Shown in pieces: positions 23,859 to 30,612 of a stretch of 30,612 bases of DNA (position 1 is the first letter of the stretch; every line of letters starts with the position of its first letter). The notes beneath the pieces were generated by a model. It was not told where the DNA came from. It worked only from the letters and a program-made list of their open reading frames with translations, and searched no databases. Made by a program: the position numbers and the translations under genes. The DNA is taken from the NCBI GenBank assembly GCA_900544235.1, contig UQUL01000023.1:1-30612 (forward strand), written 5' to 3'. The stretch is from an uncultured Collinsella sp. GTDB lineage: Bacteria; Actinomycetota; Coriobacteriia; Coriobacteriales; Coriobacteriaceae.

Positions 23859-24269
23859 CTATATAACGACGCCGTTGCAGTGGTCGATTTCGTGCTGGAT
23901 GATCTCGGCGGTGTAGCCCGAGAAGTTTTTGATGCGGTGAACGAAGTTCTCGTCCAAATACTCAACCTTAATGCGGCGATAGCGGGTACAGGGACGCTCG
24001 CCGGTCAGCGAGAGGCATCCTTCGCTCGTCTGATAGGCATTGACCTGCTCAAGAATTTGAGGGTTGTACATCAGGAGTGTCCTGTTGCCGTCCTTTACGC
24101 AGATGATGCGTTTGCGCACGCCGATCATGTTGGCGGCGAGCCCCACGCACTCGTGCTCATGCTCGTGGAGTGTATCCAGGAGGTCCTGCCCGGTCGCGGC
24201 ATCGTCGGGTCCCGCGTCTTCGGAAGGCAGGCGCAAAAAGAACTCGGATTTCATGATGGGCTTAATCAT
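23859..24269 (-). CDS. Peptide deformylase, short type
   Basis: This 136-residue member of the small deformylase class common in gut Firmicutes and relatives removes formyl groups from nascent N-termini. Motif 1 is GLAANMIG, with Met48 in place of the usual Gln, a change I recall as common in this subclass. Motif 2 is EGCLSL, with metal ligand Cys85. Motif 3 is QHEIDH, with His126, Glu127 and His130 intact. The ATG at 24269 has GAGGAG upstream. It is divergent from the MFS transporter gene. It is about as long as the HMIDH paralogue at 16077 but differs in which catalytic residue is substituted. Confidence 0.87.
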   Translation of the reverse strand: MIKPIMKSEFFLRLPSEDAGPDDAATGQDLLDTLHEHEHECVGLAANMIGVRKRIICVKDGNRTLLMYNPQILEQVNAYQTSEGCLSLTGERPCTRYRRIKVEYLDENFVHRIKNFSGYTAEIIQHEIDHCNGVVI

Positions 24270-24400
24270 GGCGGGCTCCTCATGTCTTATGCTTTCGTGG
24301 ACTTTTAATAATAGCGCGGAAGGAAAGCTGTGCGTCCGCGTTACAATCTTTCGACGTTGGACCATGTTGCCAGATTCGTCGTGTACGGCGTTTGGCGTAA

Positions 24401-24466
24401 GTCTAGGGCTCATTTTTCGCCCTGGACTGTTCCTCTGGGGCGATGCGACTGTCGTTCCAAGAGGAA
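24401..24466 (+). promoter_or_regulatory. Leader hairpins of the MFS gene, with Shine-Dalgarno sequestration
   Basis: A 9-bp hairpin (24401-24409 with 24419-24427) is followed by TTCCTCT (24430-24436), which can pair with AGAGGAA (24460-24466), the ribosome site of the MFS gene. A TACAAT box at 24342-24347 and a CGCGGA/TCCGCG dyad (24315-24320 and 24335-24340) precede it. This could be a translationally controlled leader of about 120 bases. Confidence 0.4.
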
Positions 24467-24474
24467 GGAAATGC

Positions 24475-25890
24475 ATGGGGAGCAAATCTCAGCAACAAGT
24501 TCAAGCAACGCCATCGGCCACTGCGGCGATTCTCGTCGTTATGTATATTGCGGCCTTTGTTGCCGCGTTTAACGAGAACGTCATTAACGTGGCGTTGCAC
24601 GACATTATGGTGGCCTTTTCGGTGAGTGCCACCACGGCGCAGTGGCTCGTCTCGGGCTACATGATTGTGACGTCGATCTTTACGGCCGTCATGGCCTTCC
24701 TGTCCGGCCGTTTCTCGACGCGCAAGCTGTTGTTTTTCGCATGCGGATGTATGGTCGCCGGCGAAGTCCTGTGTCTGATCGCTCCGTCGTTTAGCGTTTT
24801 GCTGCCAAGTCGTATTTTGCAGGCTGCGGGATCGGGCATCTTGTTTCCGCTCATGATGAACGTGGTGCTGTCTTGCGCCCCGCGCGAGAAGCTCGGTCTG
24901 TATCTGAGCCTGGGTGGTGCCTGCATTACGCTAGGACCGGCGTTTGGACCCGTGATTAGCGGTCTTATGTGCACGTTGTTCGGCTGGAGGGCGGTGTTCG
25001 TAGTGCCGCTGGTGGGCGGCATTGTGGTCGCTGCGGCGGGCGTTAAGCTTGTTCAGAATGTCGGAGAGCGCTCGAACACCACGCTTGATATTCTGTCGGT
25101 TGTTTTGCTCGCCGCCGGCATTACGGCATTTGTGTATTCCGTAGGCGAGTTCTCGACCAATCTGATTGCCGGCATTGTGGCGCTTTTCGCCGCCATTGTG
25201 CTGCTCGGCCTGTTTGCGGCCCGTCAGCTCAAACTCGAGCATCCGGTGCTTAACGTGCGTCCCATGGCGAGCGTTCGTTTTTGGCCTGCGTGCCTGCTTG
25301 TGGTGGTGTCGATGATGACAACGTTCTCGATGAGTGTTTTGTTGCCGCTCTATTTTGAGGGCGCATACGGCATGACCGCACTTGTTGCGGGCCTGCTCAT
25401 TTTGCCGGCAATTGCCTGCAACGCCGTGACCTCGATTGTGGGCGGACGCGTGATGGACGCCCGTGGCGCATGGCCGCTGCTGCCGGTCGGCTTTGCCCTG
25501 ATTGCCGTGGGGCAGACTGCAATTTCGATGACGGCGGCAAGCATGAACATCGGCGTTGTCGTGGCACTGACCGTTGTAGTGTATGCCGGAGTCGGTTTGG
25601 TGCTGAGCCCCTCGCAAACGGCCGGCTTGGAGACGCTGCCTGTCGCTGAGCATCCTCATGGAACGGCATTGCTCAACACGTGGAACATGATTGCCGCATC
25701 GTTTGGCCCGTCGCTGTTTATCGGCCTGCTCTCGAGTTCTGCGGCGACTGCCGGCGCCGCTGGCGTTGCGACCGACGTTGCCCAGGCGATTGGATTTGCG
25801 GCGGCCGTGCGTGTGGCGGCTGTAATTGCCGTGGTCGGATTTGTGGTATCGGTTGTGTACGCTCGCCGCGAGTCGCACATGTCGCATTAA
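24475..25890 (+). CDS. MFS transporter, DHA2 (EmrB/QacA-like) drug efflux family
   Basis: This 471-residue polytopic membrane protein has about 14 hydrophobic segments. NENVINVALHDIM in TM1 and WLVSGYMIVTSIF (TM2) are typical of drug:proton antiporter family 2. LPSRILQAAGSGILFPLM (motif B) and GGACITLGPAFGPVISG (motif C, the antiporter signature) follow. The substrate is unknown. The frame is open far upstream, but AGAGGAAGGA before ATG 24475 and the start of family similarity fix the start. It is divergent from the short deformylase gene, and its leader can mask the ribosome site. Confidence 0.87.
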   Translation: MGSKSQQQVQATPSATAAILVVMYIAAFVAAFNENVINVALHDIMVAFSVSATTAQWLVSGYMIVTSIFTAVMAFLSGRFSTRKLLFFACGCMVAGEVLCLIAPSFSVLLPSRILQAAGSGILFPLMMNVVLSCAPREKLGLYLSLGGACITLGPAFGPVISGLMCTLFGWRAVFVVPLVGGIVVAAAGVKLVQNVGERSNTTLDILSVVLLAAGITAFVYSVGEFSTNLIAGIVALFAAIVLLGLFAARQLKLEHPVLNVRPMASVRFWPACLLVVVSMMTTFSMSVLLPLYFEGAYGMTALVAGLLILPAIACNAVTSIVGGRVMDARGAWPLLPVGFALIAVGQTAISMTAASMNIGVVVALTVVVYAGVGLVLSPSQTAGLETLPVAEHPHGTALLNTWNMIAASFGPSLFIGLLSSSAATAGAAGVATDVAQAIGFAAAVRVAAVIAVVGFVVSVVYARRESHMSH

Positions 25891-25933
25891 TGTGTGCACA
25901 TAGATTCTGCAGCTAGATTAGCGGGCGACACCA

Positions 25934-26042
25934 TAAACTAATGGACGTTTTGCCGAGAGGCATGAATGTTTAAAGCGCAAAGAGTGCGCGACGGGCCCCG
26001 CGAATGGGGCGATGATGCCCGAGAGGGCCAAGAAGGAGTCTC
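25934..26042 (+). promoter_or_regulatory. Leader of the RGG-protein gene with hairpin and overlapping uORF
   Basis: A TAAACT sequence (25934-25939) is a weak -10 candidate. GCCCC (25995-25999) pairs with GGGGC (26006-26010), and GGCCC/GGGCC (25994-25998 with 26025-26029) offers an alternative pairing. A 33-codon uORF from ATG 25966, preceded by GAGAGG, runs to 26067 and overlaps the RGG gene start in another frame. Whether it is translated is unknown. Confidence 0.3.
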
Positions 26043-26954
26043 ATGTCCGAGAACGAAGAGATCATGAACGAGACCGAGAACGAGACCATGACTGCCGAGG
26101 TCGAGGCAGTCGAGACCGTGGAGACCGAAGCTGCCGAGGTTGAGGCTGCTGACGAGGTTTCCGCCGAGGAGGAGGCCGAGGTTGTCGAGGCCGCCGTTGA
26201 TTACGATGACGAAGAGCTGATGGACAAGATGCAGAAGGCCGCCCGTCTGCTGCGTAGCCGTCGCTTTGCTATTTCCAAGGAGGAGGAGGCCAAGGCCGAG
26301 CGCATGGCGAACATCGAGCGCGCCATCAAGCTTCTTGACCTCAAGCCCAAGATGGAGCAGAAGGAAATGTCCGACCTGCTGGGCATGCGCCTTCGTGAGC
26401 TCGATGGCCTGATGGCCGAGGCCGAGGCCGCCGATCTGGTCGGCCGCATCGACGACGCCGAGGGCGATATGCGCAAGATTGTTGTCTTCGCCGCCGAAGA
26501 TGCCGCTGAGGGCCTGGTCGAGCTTGCCAACAAGAAGGAGAAGCTCCTGCCCGAGTTTTCTTACGAGGAGGCCACCGAGCTGATGGCCGCTCTCGATAAG
26601 GTTATCGCTCCGCTCGTCGCCATGGGCCTGGACGAGGATCGCGGTCCTCGCGGCGGCCGTGACGACCGTGGTGGTCGTGGCGGCGACCGTGGCGGTCGCG
26701 GCGGCTTTGGCGATCGTGGTGGCCGTGGTGGCGACCGCGGCGGTCGCGGTGGCGATCGTGGCGGCCGTGGCGGCTTTGGTGACCGTGGCGGCGACCGTGG
26801 CGGTCGCGGCGGCTTTGGCGGCAACCGTGGTGGCTATGGCGATCGCGGTGGCAACCGTGGCGGCTTTGGCGGCAACCGTGGTAACGACCGCGGCGGTCGC
26901 GGTGGCGATCGTGGCGGCCGCAACGGCGGCGGCTTCCGCGGCAACCGCTTCTAA
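26043..26954 (+). CDS. Acidic protein with winged-helix-like core and 20-copy RGG tail
   Basis: This 303-residue protein has three zones. Residues 1-58 are strongly acidic, Glu/Val/Ala-rich and probably disordered. Residues 60-195 form a helical, MarR/winged-helix-like region (MQKAARLLRSRRFAISKEEE, IERAIKLLDLKPKMEQKEMS, LLGMRLRELDGLMAEAEAAD). Residues 199-303 hold 20 RGG triplets in DRGGRGG units with interspersed GFG, GYG and GNR, ending FRGNRF. RGG tails bind RNA and drive condensation in eukaryotes and in some bacterial RNA helicases and cold-shock proteins. I do not recognise this combination. AAGAAGGAG precedes the ATG. It is monocistronic, and structured element copy B follows its stop codon. 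An RNA-binding role is an inference. Confidence 0.85.
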   Translation: MSENEEIMNETENETMTAEVEAVETVETEAAEVEAADEVSAEEEAEVVEAAVDYDDEELMDKMQKAARLLRSRRFAISKEEEAKAERMANIERAIKLLDLKPKMEQKEMSDLLGMRLRELDGLMAEAEAADLVGRIDDAEGDMRKIVVFAAEDAAEGLVELANKKEKLLPEFSYEEATELMAALDKVIAPLVAMGLDEDRGPRGGRDDRGGRGGDRGGRGGFGDRGGRGGDRGGRGGDRGGRGGFGDRGGDRGGRGGFGGNRGGYGDRGGNRGGFGGNRGNDRGGRGGDRGGRNGGGFRGNRF

Positions 26955-26958
26955 TTAG

Positions 26959-27097
26959 TTACGGCGTTTTACCAAACGCCGTAACGGCTCGACGCTGCGC
27001 GGGCCGCATTTGGACAATCTGACGTTCAACTTCAAGGGCGCGACCAAAAGGTCAGCGCCCTTTCGTTTCACGTCACCTTGCCTCAAATGCGACCCGC
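26959..27097 (+). ncRNA. Structured 3' element, copy B
   Basis: The element starts four bases after the RGG gene stop codon. Hairpin 1 pairs 26959-26969 with 26974-26984 around TACC. The closing stem pairs 26999-27010 with 27086-27097. The middle stem pairs TGACGT (27020-27025) with ACGTCA (27070-27075). The inner hairpin pairs 27034-27045 with 27050-27062 around AAAA. The central 66 bases differ from copy A by one base, in the inner loop. Hairpin 1 differs in its arms but stays paired, and one closing-stem pair changes from A-T to G-C. Confidence 0.6.
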
Positions 27098-27216
27098 TCG
27101 CTGACTTATGCTCAACCTATGGCGTCATCTCGCCCCAAAAGGGCCTCCCTCGCTCTGGCGGGTTTTCTGTCGGTACCAGAACATCGGCGTTACCTTGATT
27201 CAAACTTGCCAAAAGG

Positions 27217-27296
27217 TAGTCGTTGGGGACGTTCTTAAATGGCTAGTCGTTGGGGACGTTCTTGTTTGACTAGTCGTTTAAGAACGTCCCCAACGA
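27217..27296. repeat. Direct and inverted repeats of TAGTCGTTGGGGACGTTCTT
   Basis: The 20-mer occurs at 27217-27236 and 27244-27263. A 17-base inverted copy, AAGAACGTCCCCAACGA, is at 27280-27296. The second and third form a hairpin with a short loop. This REP- or MITE-like array sits in the 440-base gene-free stretch between the RGG gene and pdxT. The rest of that stretch (about 27121-27216) has only a short GCCC/GGGC hairpin. Confidence 0.75.
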
Positions 27297-27305
27297 TTGC
27301 ATAGC

Positions 27306-27373
27306 ATGAGAGTGGATAATCTCCCGGTTTGAGTCTGCATTCAAGCTCAAAGTGGGAGATTATCCACTCTCAT
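27306..27373. repeat. 68-base near-perfect hairpin downstream of pdxT
   Basis: Outer arms 27306-27325 and 27354-27373 are perfect 20-base complements. Inner arms TTTGAG (27328-27333) and CTCAAA (27346-27351) extend the stem past a 2x2 mismatch. TTTTGTTT follows on the plus strand. It starts 21 bases past the pdxT stop codon. It may terminate transcription, but its length and symmetry suggest a palindromic repeat element. Confidence 0.7.
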
Positions 27374-27394
27374 TTTGTTTGTTGATTTCGATGC

Positions 27395-27982
27395 CTACAT
27401 TTGTAGAAACATTTCGTGGAGGCGGGTGTCTTCGTCGAGTTCGGGGTGGAAGGTTACGCCGAGCTGGTTGCCCTGACGGGCGGCGACGATACGGCCGTCG
27501 ACTTTCGCTAAAGCCTTGGCGTCGCCGTGGACCTCGACGATGCGGGGCGCGCGGATAAACGTCAGCGGCACCTCACCGTCGATACCGCCTACCTGCCCCT
27601 TGGTGCGAAAGCTGCCGAGCTGCCTGCCGTAGGCATTGCGCTCGACAAGTACATCCATGGTTGCCAAACGCGGCGTGCCCTTATCGTCATGGGCGGCAAG
27701 GTCGTGAGCCAGCAGAATTAGGCCGGCGCAGGTGCCCAGGACGGGCATACCTTCAGCGATACGGGCACGAAGCTCCTCGAGCATGTCCAACTCATCAAGC
27801 AGCTTCCCTTGAACGGTAGACTCGCCGCCGGGAAGTACCAGACGGTCAAAGTCCTGCTTCAAATCAGCCGCCTGCCTCAGCTCAATACAACGTGCGCCCA
27901 GCTCGGATAGCCTTGCCTCGTGCTCGGCAAAAGCGCCTTGGACCGCCAGCACGGCGACCGTCTGGTCTGCATAATCGCTCAT
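27395..27982 (-). CDS. pdxT: Pyridoxal 5'-phosphate synthase glutaminase subunit
   Basis: This 195-residue class I glutamine amidotransferase hydrolyses glutamine and channels ammonia to PdxS. VLAVQGAFAEHEARL and PGGESTV mark the family. The nucleophile is in GTCAGLI, and the His-Glu pair is in FHPELDED near the end. AAAGGA lies upstream of the ATG at 27982. It starts 20 bases after pdxS and is surely co-transcribed with it. Confidence 0.95.
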   Translation of the reverse strand: MSDYADQTVAVLAVQGAFAEHEARLSELGARCIELRQAADLKQDFDRLVLPGGESTVQGKLLDELDMLEELRARIAEGMPVLGTCAGLILLAHDLAAHDDKGTPRLATMDVLVERNAYGRQLGSFRTKGQVGGIDGEVPLTFIRAPRIVEVHGDAKALAKVDGRIVAARQGNQLGVTFHPELDEDTRLHEMFLQM

Positions 27983-28002
27983 GTGCGATCCTTTCTGCTG
28001 GA

Positions 28003-28893
28003 CTAGCGCCCGCGCTCTTCCATGATAATCTCGATCTCGTCGGCGTTGATGCCCACCATGGCCTCGCCCAGGTCCTCCGAAAGCTCGGCAATGAGCTTGG
28101 CATCGGTGAAGTTTGCCACGGCCTTGACGATGGCGGCTGCGCGCTTGGCGGGGTCGCCGCTCTTAAAGATGCCCGAGCCGACAAACACGCCTTCGGCTCC
28201 CAGCTGCATCATCAGCGCGGCGTCGGCGGGGGTCGCTACGCCGCCGGCGGCAAAGTTCACGACGGGAAGCCTACCCGTGGCATGGACCTCGCGCACCAGC
28301 TCGACCGGAACCTGCAGTTGCTTGGCTGCCTCAAAGAGCTCGTCGTCGTGCAGAGCAACAACGTCACGGATCTGCTTTTGGATCTTGCGCATGTGGCGTA
28401 CAGCCTGGACGACGTCGCCCGTGCCCGGCTCGCCCTTGGTGCGAATCATCGTGGCGCCTTCGGCAACACGGCGCAGCGCCTCGCCCAGATCACGGGCGCC
28501 GCAGACAAACGGCACGTCAAACTGGGTCTTGTCGATGTGATAGACGTCATCGGCAGGGGAGAGAACCTCGGACTCGTCGATGTAATCGATCTCGATGGCC
28601 TGCAGGACCTGCGCCTCGACGATGTGACCGATGCGGCACTTGGCCATAACAGGGATGGAGACGGCCTCTTGGATGCCCTTGATCATCTTGGGGTCGCTCA
28701 TGCGCGAGACGCCGCCTGCGGCGCGGATGTCGGCCGGAATGCGCTCGAGTGCCATGACGGCGCAGGCGCCCGCCTCCTCGGCGATGCGTGCCTGCTCGGG
28801 CGTGGTGACGTCCATGATGACGCCGCCCTTGAGCATCTGCGCGAGCTCGCGATTGAGTTTGACGCGATCGGCCTTGCTGGTCTGTTCTGCCAT
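28003..28893 (-). CDS. pdxS: Pyridoxal 5'-phosphate synthase lyase subunit
   Basis: This 296-residue TIM-barrel subunit forms a dodecamer with PdxT and makes PLP from ribose 5-phosphate, glyceraldehyde 3-phosphate and ammonia. GGVIMDVTTPEQARIAEEAG, ALERIPADIRAAGGVSRMSD with the following PKMI (substrate Lys), MIRTKGEPGTG (second catalytic Lys) and NFAAGGVATPADAALMMQLG are near-invariant. AAGGGAG precedes the ATG at 28893; the upstream in-frame ATGs are not needed. It is divergent from pdxR. Confidence 0.97.
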   Translation of the reverse strand: MAEQTSKADRVKLNRELAQMLKGGVIMDVTTPEQARIAEEAGACAVMALERIPADIRAAGGVSRMSDPKMIKGIQEAVSIPVMAKCRIGHIVEAQVLQAIEIDYIDESEVLSPADDVYHIDKTQFDVPFVCGARDLGEALRRVAEGATMIRTKGEPGTGDVVQAVRHMRKIQKQIRDVVALHDDELFEAAKQLQVPVELVREVHATGRLPVVNFAAGGVATPADAALMMQLGAEGVFVGSGIFKSGDPAKRAAAIVKAVANFTDAKLIAELSEDLGEAMVGINADEIEIIMEERGR

Positions 28894-28983
28894 GGTTGCT
28901 CCCTTGGTTGGCATGTGCATTGCTTGACGGAACATCCTATCTGGGAGCTGGGTATGGCAAAATACTCAGTTTTCGAGATAATA

Positions 28984-29027
28984 ATAAGGTCAGCTTAATA
29001 CCAGATTGAACAGCTCGATAAGGTCAG
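28984..29027. promoter_or_regulatory. Direct repeats ATAAGGTCAG, candidate PdxR operator
   Basis: ATAAGGTCAG is present at 28984-28993 and 29018-29027, 34 bases apart (about three helical turns), in the 145-base gap between divergent pdxS and pdxR. MocR-type regulators usually bind such direct repeats. A weak pdxS promoter (TTATTA, 17-base spacer, TATTTT on the minus strand) overlaps the left repeat. Confidence 0.6.
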
Positions 29028-29038
29028 GTGGCAAACTC

Positions 29039-30475
29039 ATGCTTGACTACAATTTGGAAAAACGTGGCGAGGCATCGCTTTATGAGTATGTTTACCAGCA
29101 AATTCGAGATGATATTGTTGCTGGACGTATTGCGGCGGGGGAGCATCTTCCGTCTAAGCGCGCCTTTGCCAGTCATCTGGGAATCAGTGTCATTACTATC
29201 GAGAATGCATATAGCCAGCTACTTGCCGAGGGCTATATTTGCTCAAAGCCGCGGCGTGGCTACTACGCTTGCAAGCTTCCGGATGCACCGGTTTTGCCTT
29301 TGGCTTCGGAGGGCATCGACCGAGATGCCGTCTCTGTGGACCCCAGCGCGCATGATGTCCGCGGGCGGGTCGAGCAATTCGACGCACTTTCTCCTTCCGC
29401 TTTGGAGGCGGCGCGGCTTTGGCAAAGCGCGCTACGGGCGACGCTAGCATCCGAAGACGAACGCGAAATCTTTTCGACCGCACCGGCACAGGGCACCGCT
29501 CGGCTACGACGCGCAATTGCTCATCATCTGCGTGGGACAAGGGGTATGAATGTCGACCCCGACAACATCGTTATCGGTGCGGGCGCCCAGCTGCTCGATA
29601 CCATGTTGGTTCAGTTGCTTGGAGCCGACAAGGTGTATGCCGTTGAGGATCCGGGCTATTTGCGCCTGACGCGCATCTATCAGGCTATGGGCTGCCAAGT
29701 ACGACATATCCCGTTGGATGACGACGGCGTGGACCTGAGCGCTCTGCAGAAAACCGGGACCGATGTCCTTCACCTTATGCCGTCCCATCAGTATCCGACC
29801 GGCCTTGTGACGAGCATTGCGCGTCGCTATGCGCTGCTGAGCTGGGCCGCCGAGCGACCAGATCGGTATCTCATCGAAGATGACTTTGATTGTGAGTTTC
29901 GCCTTGCCGGCAAGCCGATTCCTGCGCTCGCATCGATCGATGCCGCCCAGTCAGTTATTTACACCAACACGTTTTCGAAGAGCCTGTCATCGGCGTTGCG
30001 TCTAGCGTACATGGTGTTGCCCGATGAGCTAATGGAGCGGTTTAGGCGCAACCTTGGTTTTTACGCCTCGTCGGTGAGCTCTGTTGACCAGGTTGCTTTG
30101 GCGCGTTTACTGGAATCGGGTGATTACGAGCGACATGTGAACCGCGTGCGCGTTCGTGCTCGCGAGGCGCGTGATGGCCTGGCGGCGCTTGTACGGAAGG
30201 CATTTCCGGCAGGGGAGGTCTCGATCGAGCATGCGGACGCGGGCCTTTACTGCACCGTGGTTGCGGAGTGCGAAGCGGGCGGAAGCTCTTTTGCGCAGGC
30301 CCTCACGCGCTCGAGTATCCCTTTTGTCGATATCAGTGACTGTTATTGGTGTGCCGATGGCGCATCTGTCCCTAAAAACTCAACTCAAATTCTTGTCCAG
30401 TATGACGATTTGAGTCCAAAAATGCTTAATACCTTGAAATTGCAGCTAATGGGGGGCGCTCTGCAATCTAAGTGA
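29039..30475 (+). CDS. pdxR: MocR-type PLP-responsive regulator PdxR
   Basis: This 478-residue protein has an N-terminal GntR winged HTH (SLYEYVYQQIRDDIVAGRIA, LPSKRAFASHLGISVITIEN, QLLAEGYICSKPRRGYY) and a C-terminal aminotransferase-like effector domain. The PLP-anchoring Lys is in TNTFSKSLSSALRLAYM, and IEDDFDCEFR carries the pyridine-binding Asp. Regulators of this kind sense PLP and activate or repress pdxST. The ATG at 29039 is preceded by AGGTGG. It is divergent from pdxST, with direct repeats between them. Confidence 0.92.
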   Translation: MLDYNLEKRGEASLYEYVYQQIRDDIVAGRIAAGEHLPSKRAFASHLGISVITIENAYSQLLAEGYICSKPRRGYYACKLPDAPVLPLASEGIDRDAVSVDPSAHDVRGRVEQFDALSPSALEAARLWQSALRATLASEDEREIFSTAPAQGTARLRRAIAHHLRGTRGMNVDPDNIVIGAGAQLLDTMLVQLLGADKVYAVEDPGYLRLTRIYQAMGCQVRHIPLDDDGVDLSALQKTGTDVLHLMPSHQYPTGLVTSIARRYALLSWAAERPDRYLIEDDFDCEFRLAGKPIPALASIDAAQSVIYTNTFSKSLSSALRLAYMVLPDELMERFRRNLGFYASSVSSVDQVALARLLESGDYERHVNRVRVRAREARDGLAALVRKAFPAGEVSIEHADAGLYCTVVAECEAGGSSFAQALTRSSIPFVDISDCYWCADGASVPKNSTQILVQYDDLSPKMLNTLKLQLMGGALQSK

Positions 30476-30612
30476 GTAGACTTTTGGCGTGATGGCGAGC
30501 AGGCAGTTTTGTAGCAAGCTATCTACCTGCGGTTTTGAAAAGCAGGATGACCGGCCTGATGGCGTGAATTTTTGTGGTGTAAGAGGGAGGGCCGCGTCAG
30601 CGCCCCCTGCGC
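30476..30612. other. Non-coding tail at the right window edge
   Basis: No gene is visible. A weak hairpin (GCAG 30499-30502 with CTGC 30527-30530, inner GTAG/CTAC) followed by GGTTTTG may terminate pdxR. A short repeat, TGATGGCG, occurs at 30490-30497 and 30554-30561. Confidence 0.3.

Noticed and set aside
26561..26824. Proline/arginine-rich minus-strand ORF and CRISPR-like periodicity
   Set aside because: Both result from the codon repeats of the RGG tail. There are no constant repeats with unique spacers, so it is not a CRISPR array.

Overview
This is a GC-rich stretch of ordinary chromosome, densely packed with genes on both strands. It most likely comes from a gut Coriobacteriia such as Collinsella (Actinomycetota). 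That placement is an inference from base composition, strong AGGAGG-type ribosome binding sites, frequent GTG starts, a bile-salt-hydrolase-type enzyme and overall gene style; no 16S rRNA or other definitive marker is present. I see no insertion sequence, prophage, CRISPR array, rRNA or tRNA. Bases 1-12 match the end of the Tn5/Nextera mosaic-end adaptor, so the left edge is probably the end of a draft contig and the first gene is cut there.

Layout: (1) 1-2551, minus strand: a truncated trmL, a CobW/COG0523 metallochaperone GTPase, an ArsC/Spx-like thioredoxin-fold protein whose usual Cys is Ser, and a flavodoxin-like FMN oxidoreductase. (2) 2626-7000, minus: two related cytoplasmic cyclic-di-GMP proteins (GGDEF-PAS-degenerate GGDEF, and GGDEF-PAS-GGDEF-GGDEF-EAL). 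(3) 7325-8194: a patatin-like lipase. (4) 8296-10330, minus: a thiamine salvage operon (TPP riboswitch, terminator, thiM, thiamine-binding protein, thiE). (5) 10428-13532, plus: a Cof-type HAD phosphatase, a LysR regulator and a MetE-C-domain methyltransferase with a LysR-type dyad in front. (6) 13656-15883: a 17-codon ORF, an esterase and an AzgA-type purine permease. (7) 16077-17593: a peptide-deformylase-like protein lacking the catalytic Glu, and a choloylglycine-hydrolase enzyme. (8) 17674-21950: a Kup potassium transporter, then a DMT transporter divergent from a LysR regulator. (9) 22113-26954: an HTH-AlaA aminotransferase fusion with an internal second start, a second deformylase-like protein, an MFS efflux transporter and a protein with a 20-copy RGG tail. 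(10) 27395-30475: pdxT and pdxS divergent from the MocR-type regulator pdxR.

Two themes stand out. Vitamin and amino-acid cofactor metabolism carries visible cis control: the TPP riboswitch, direct repeats between pdxR and pdxST, a LysR dyad before the methionine-synthase-like gene, and repeated AATTGAAC sites before the HTH-aminotransferase. The intergenic DNA is also unusually structured. Two copies of a roughly 140-nt element directly follow two unrelated plus-strand genes (from 23639 and 26959). Each folds into several nested stems, with compensatory changes between the copies. Short palindromic elements sharing a GGGAC core lie at about 10356, 23818 and 27217, and a long hairpin lies at 27306. 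The duplicated 3' element, the RGG protein and the dual-start HTH-aminotransferase are the best candidates for new biology here.
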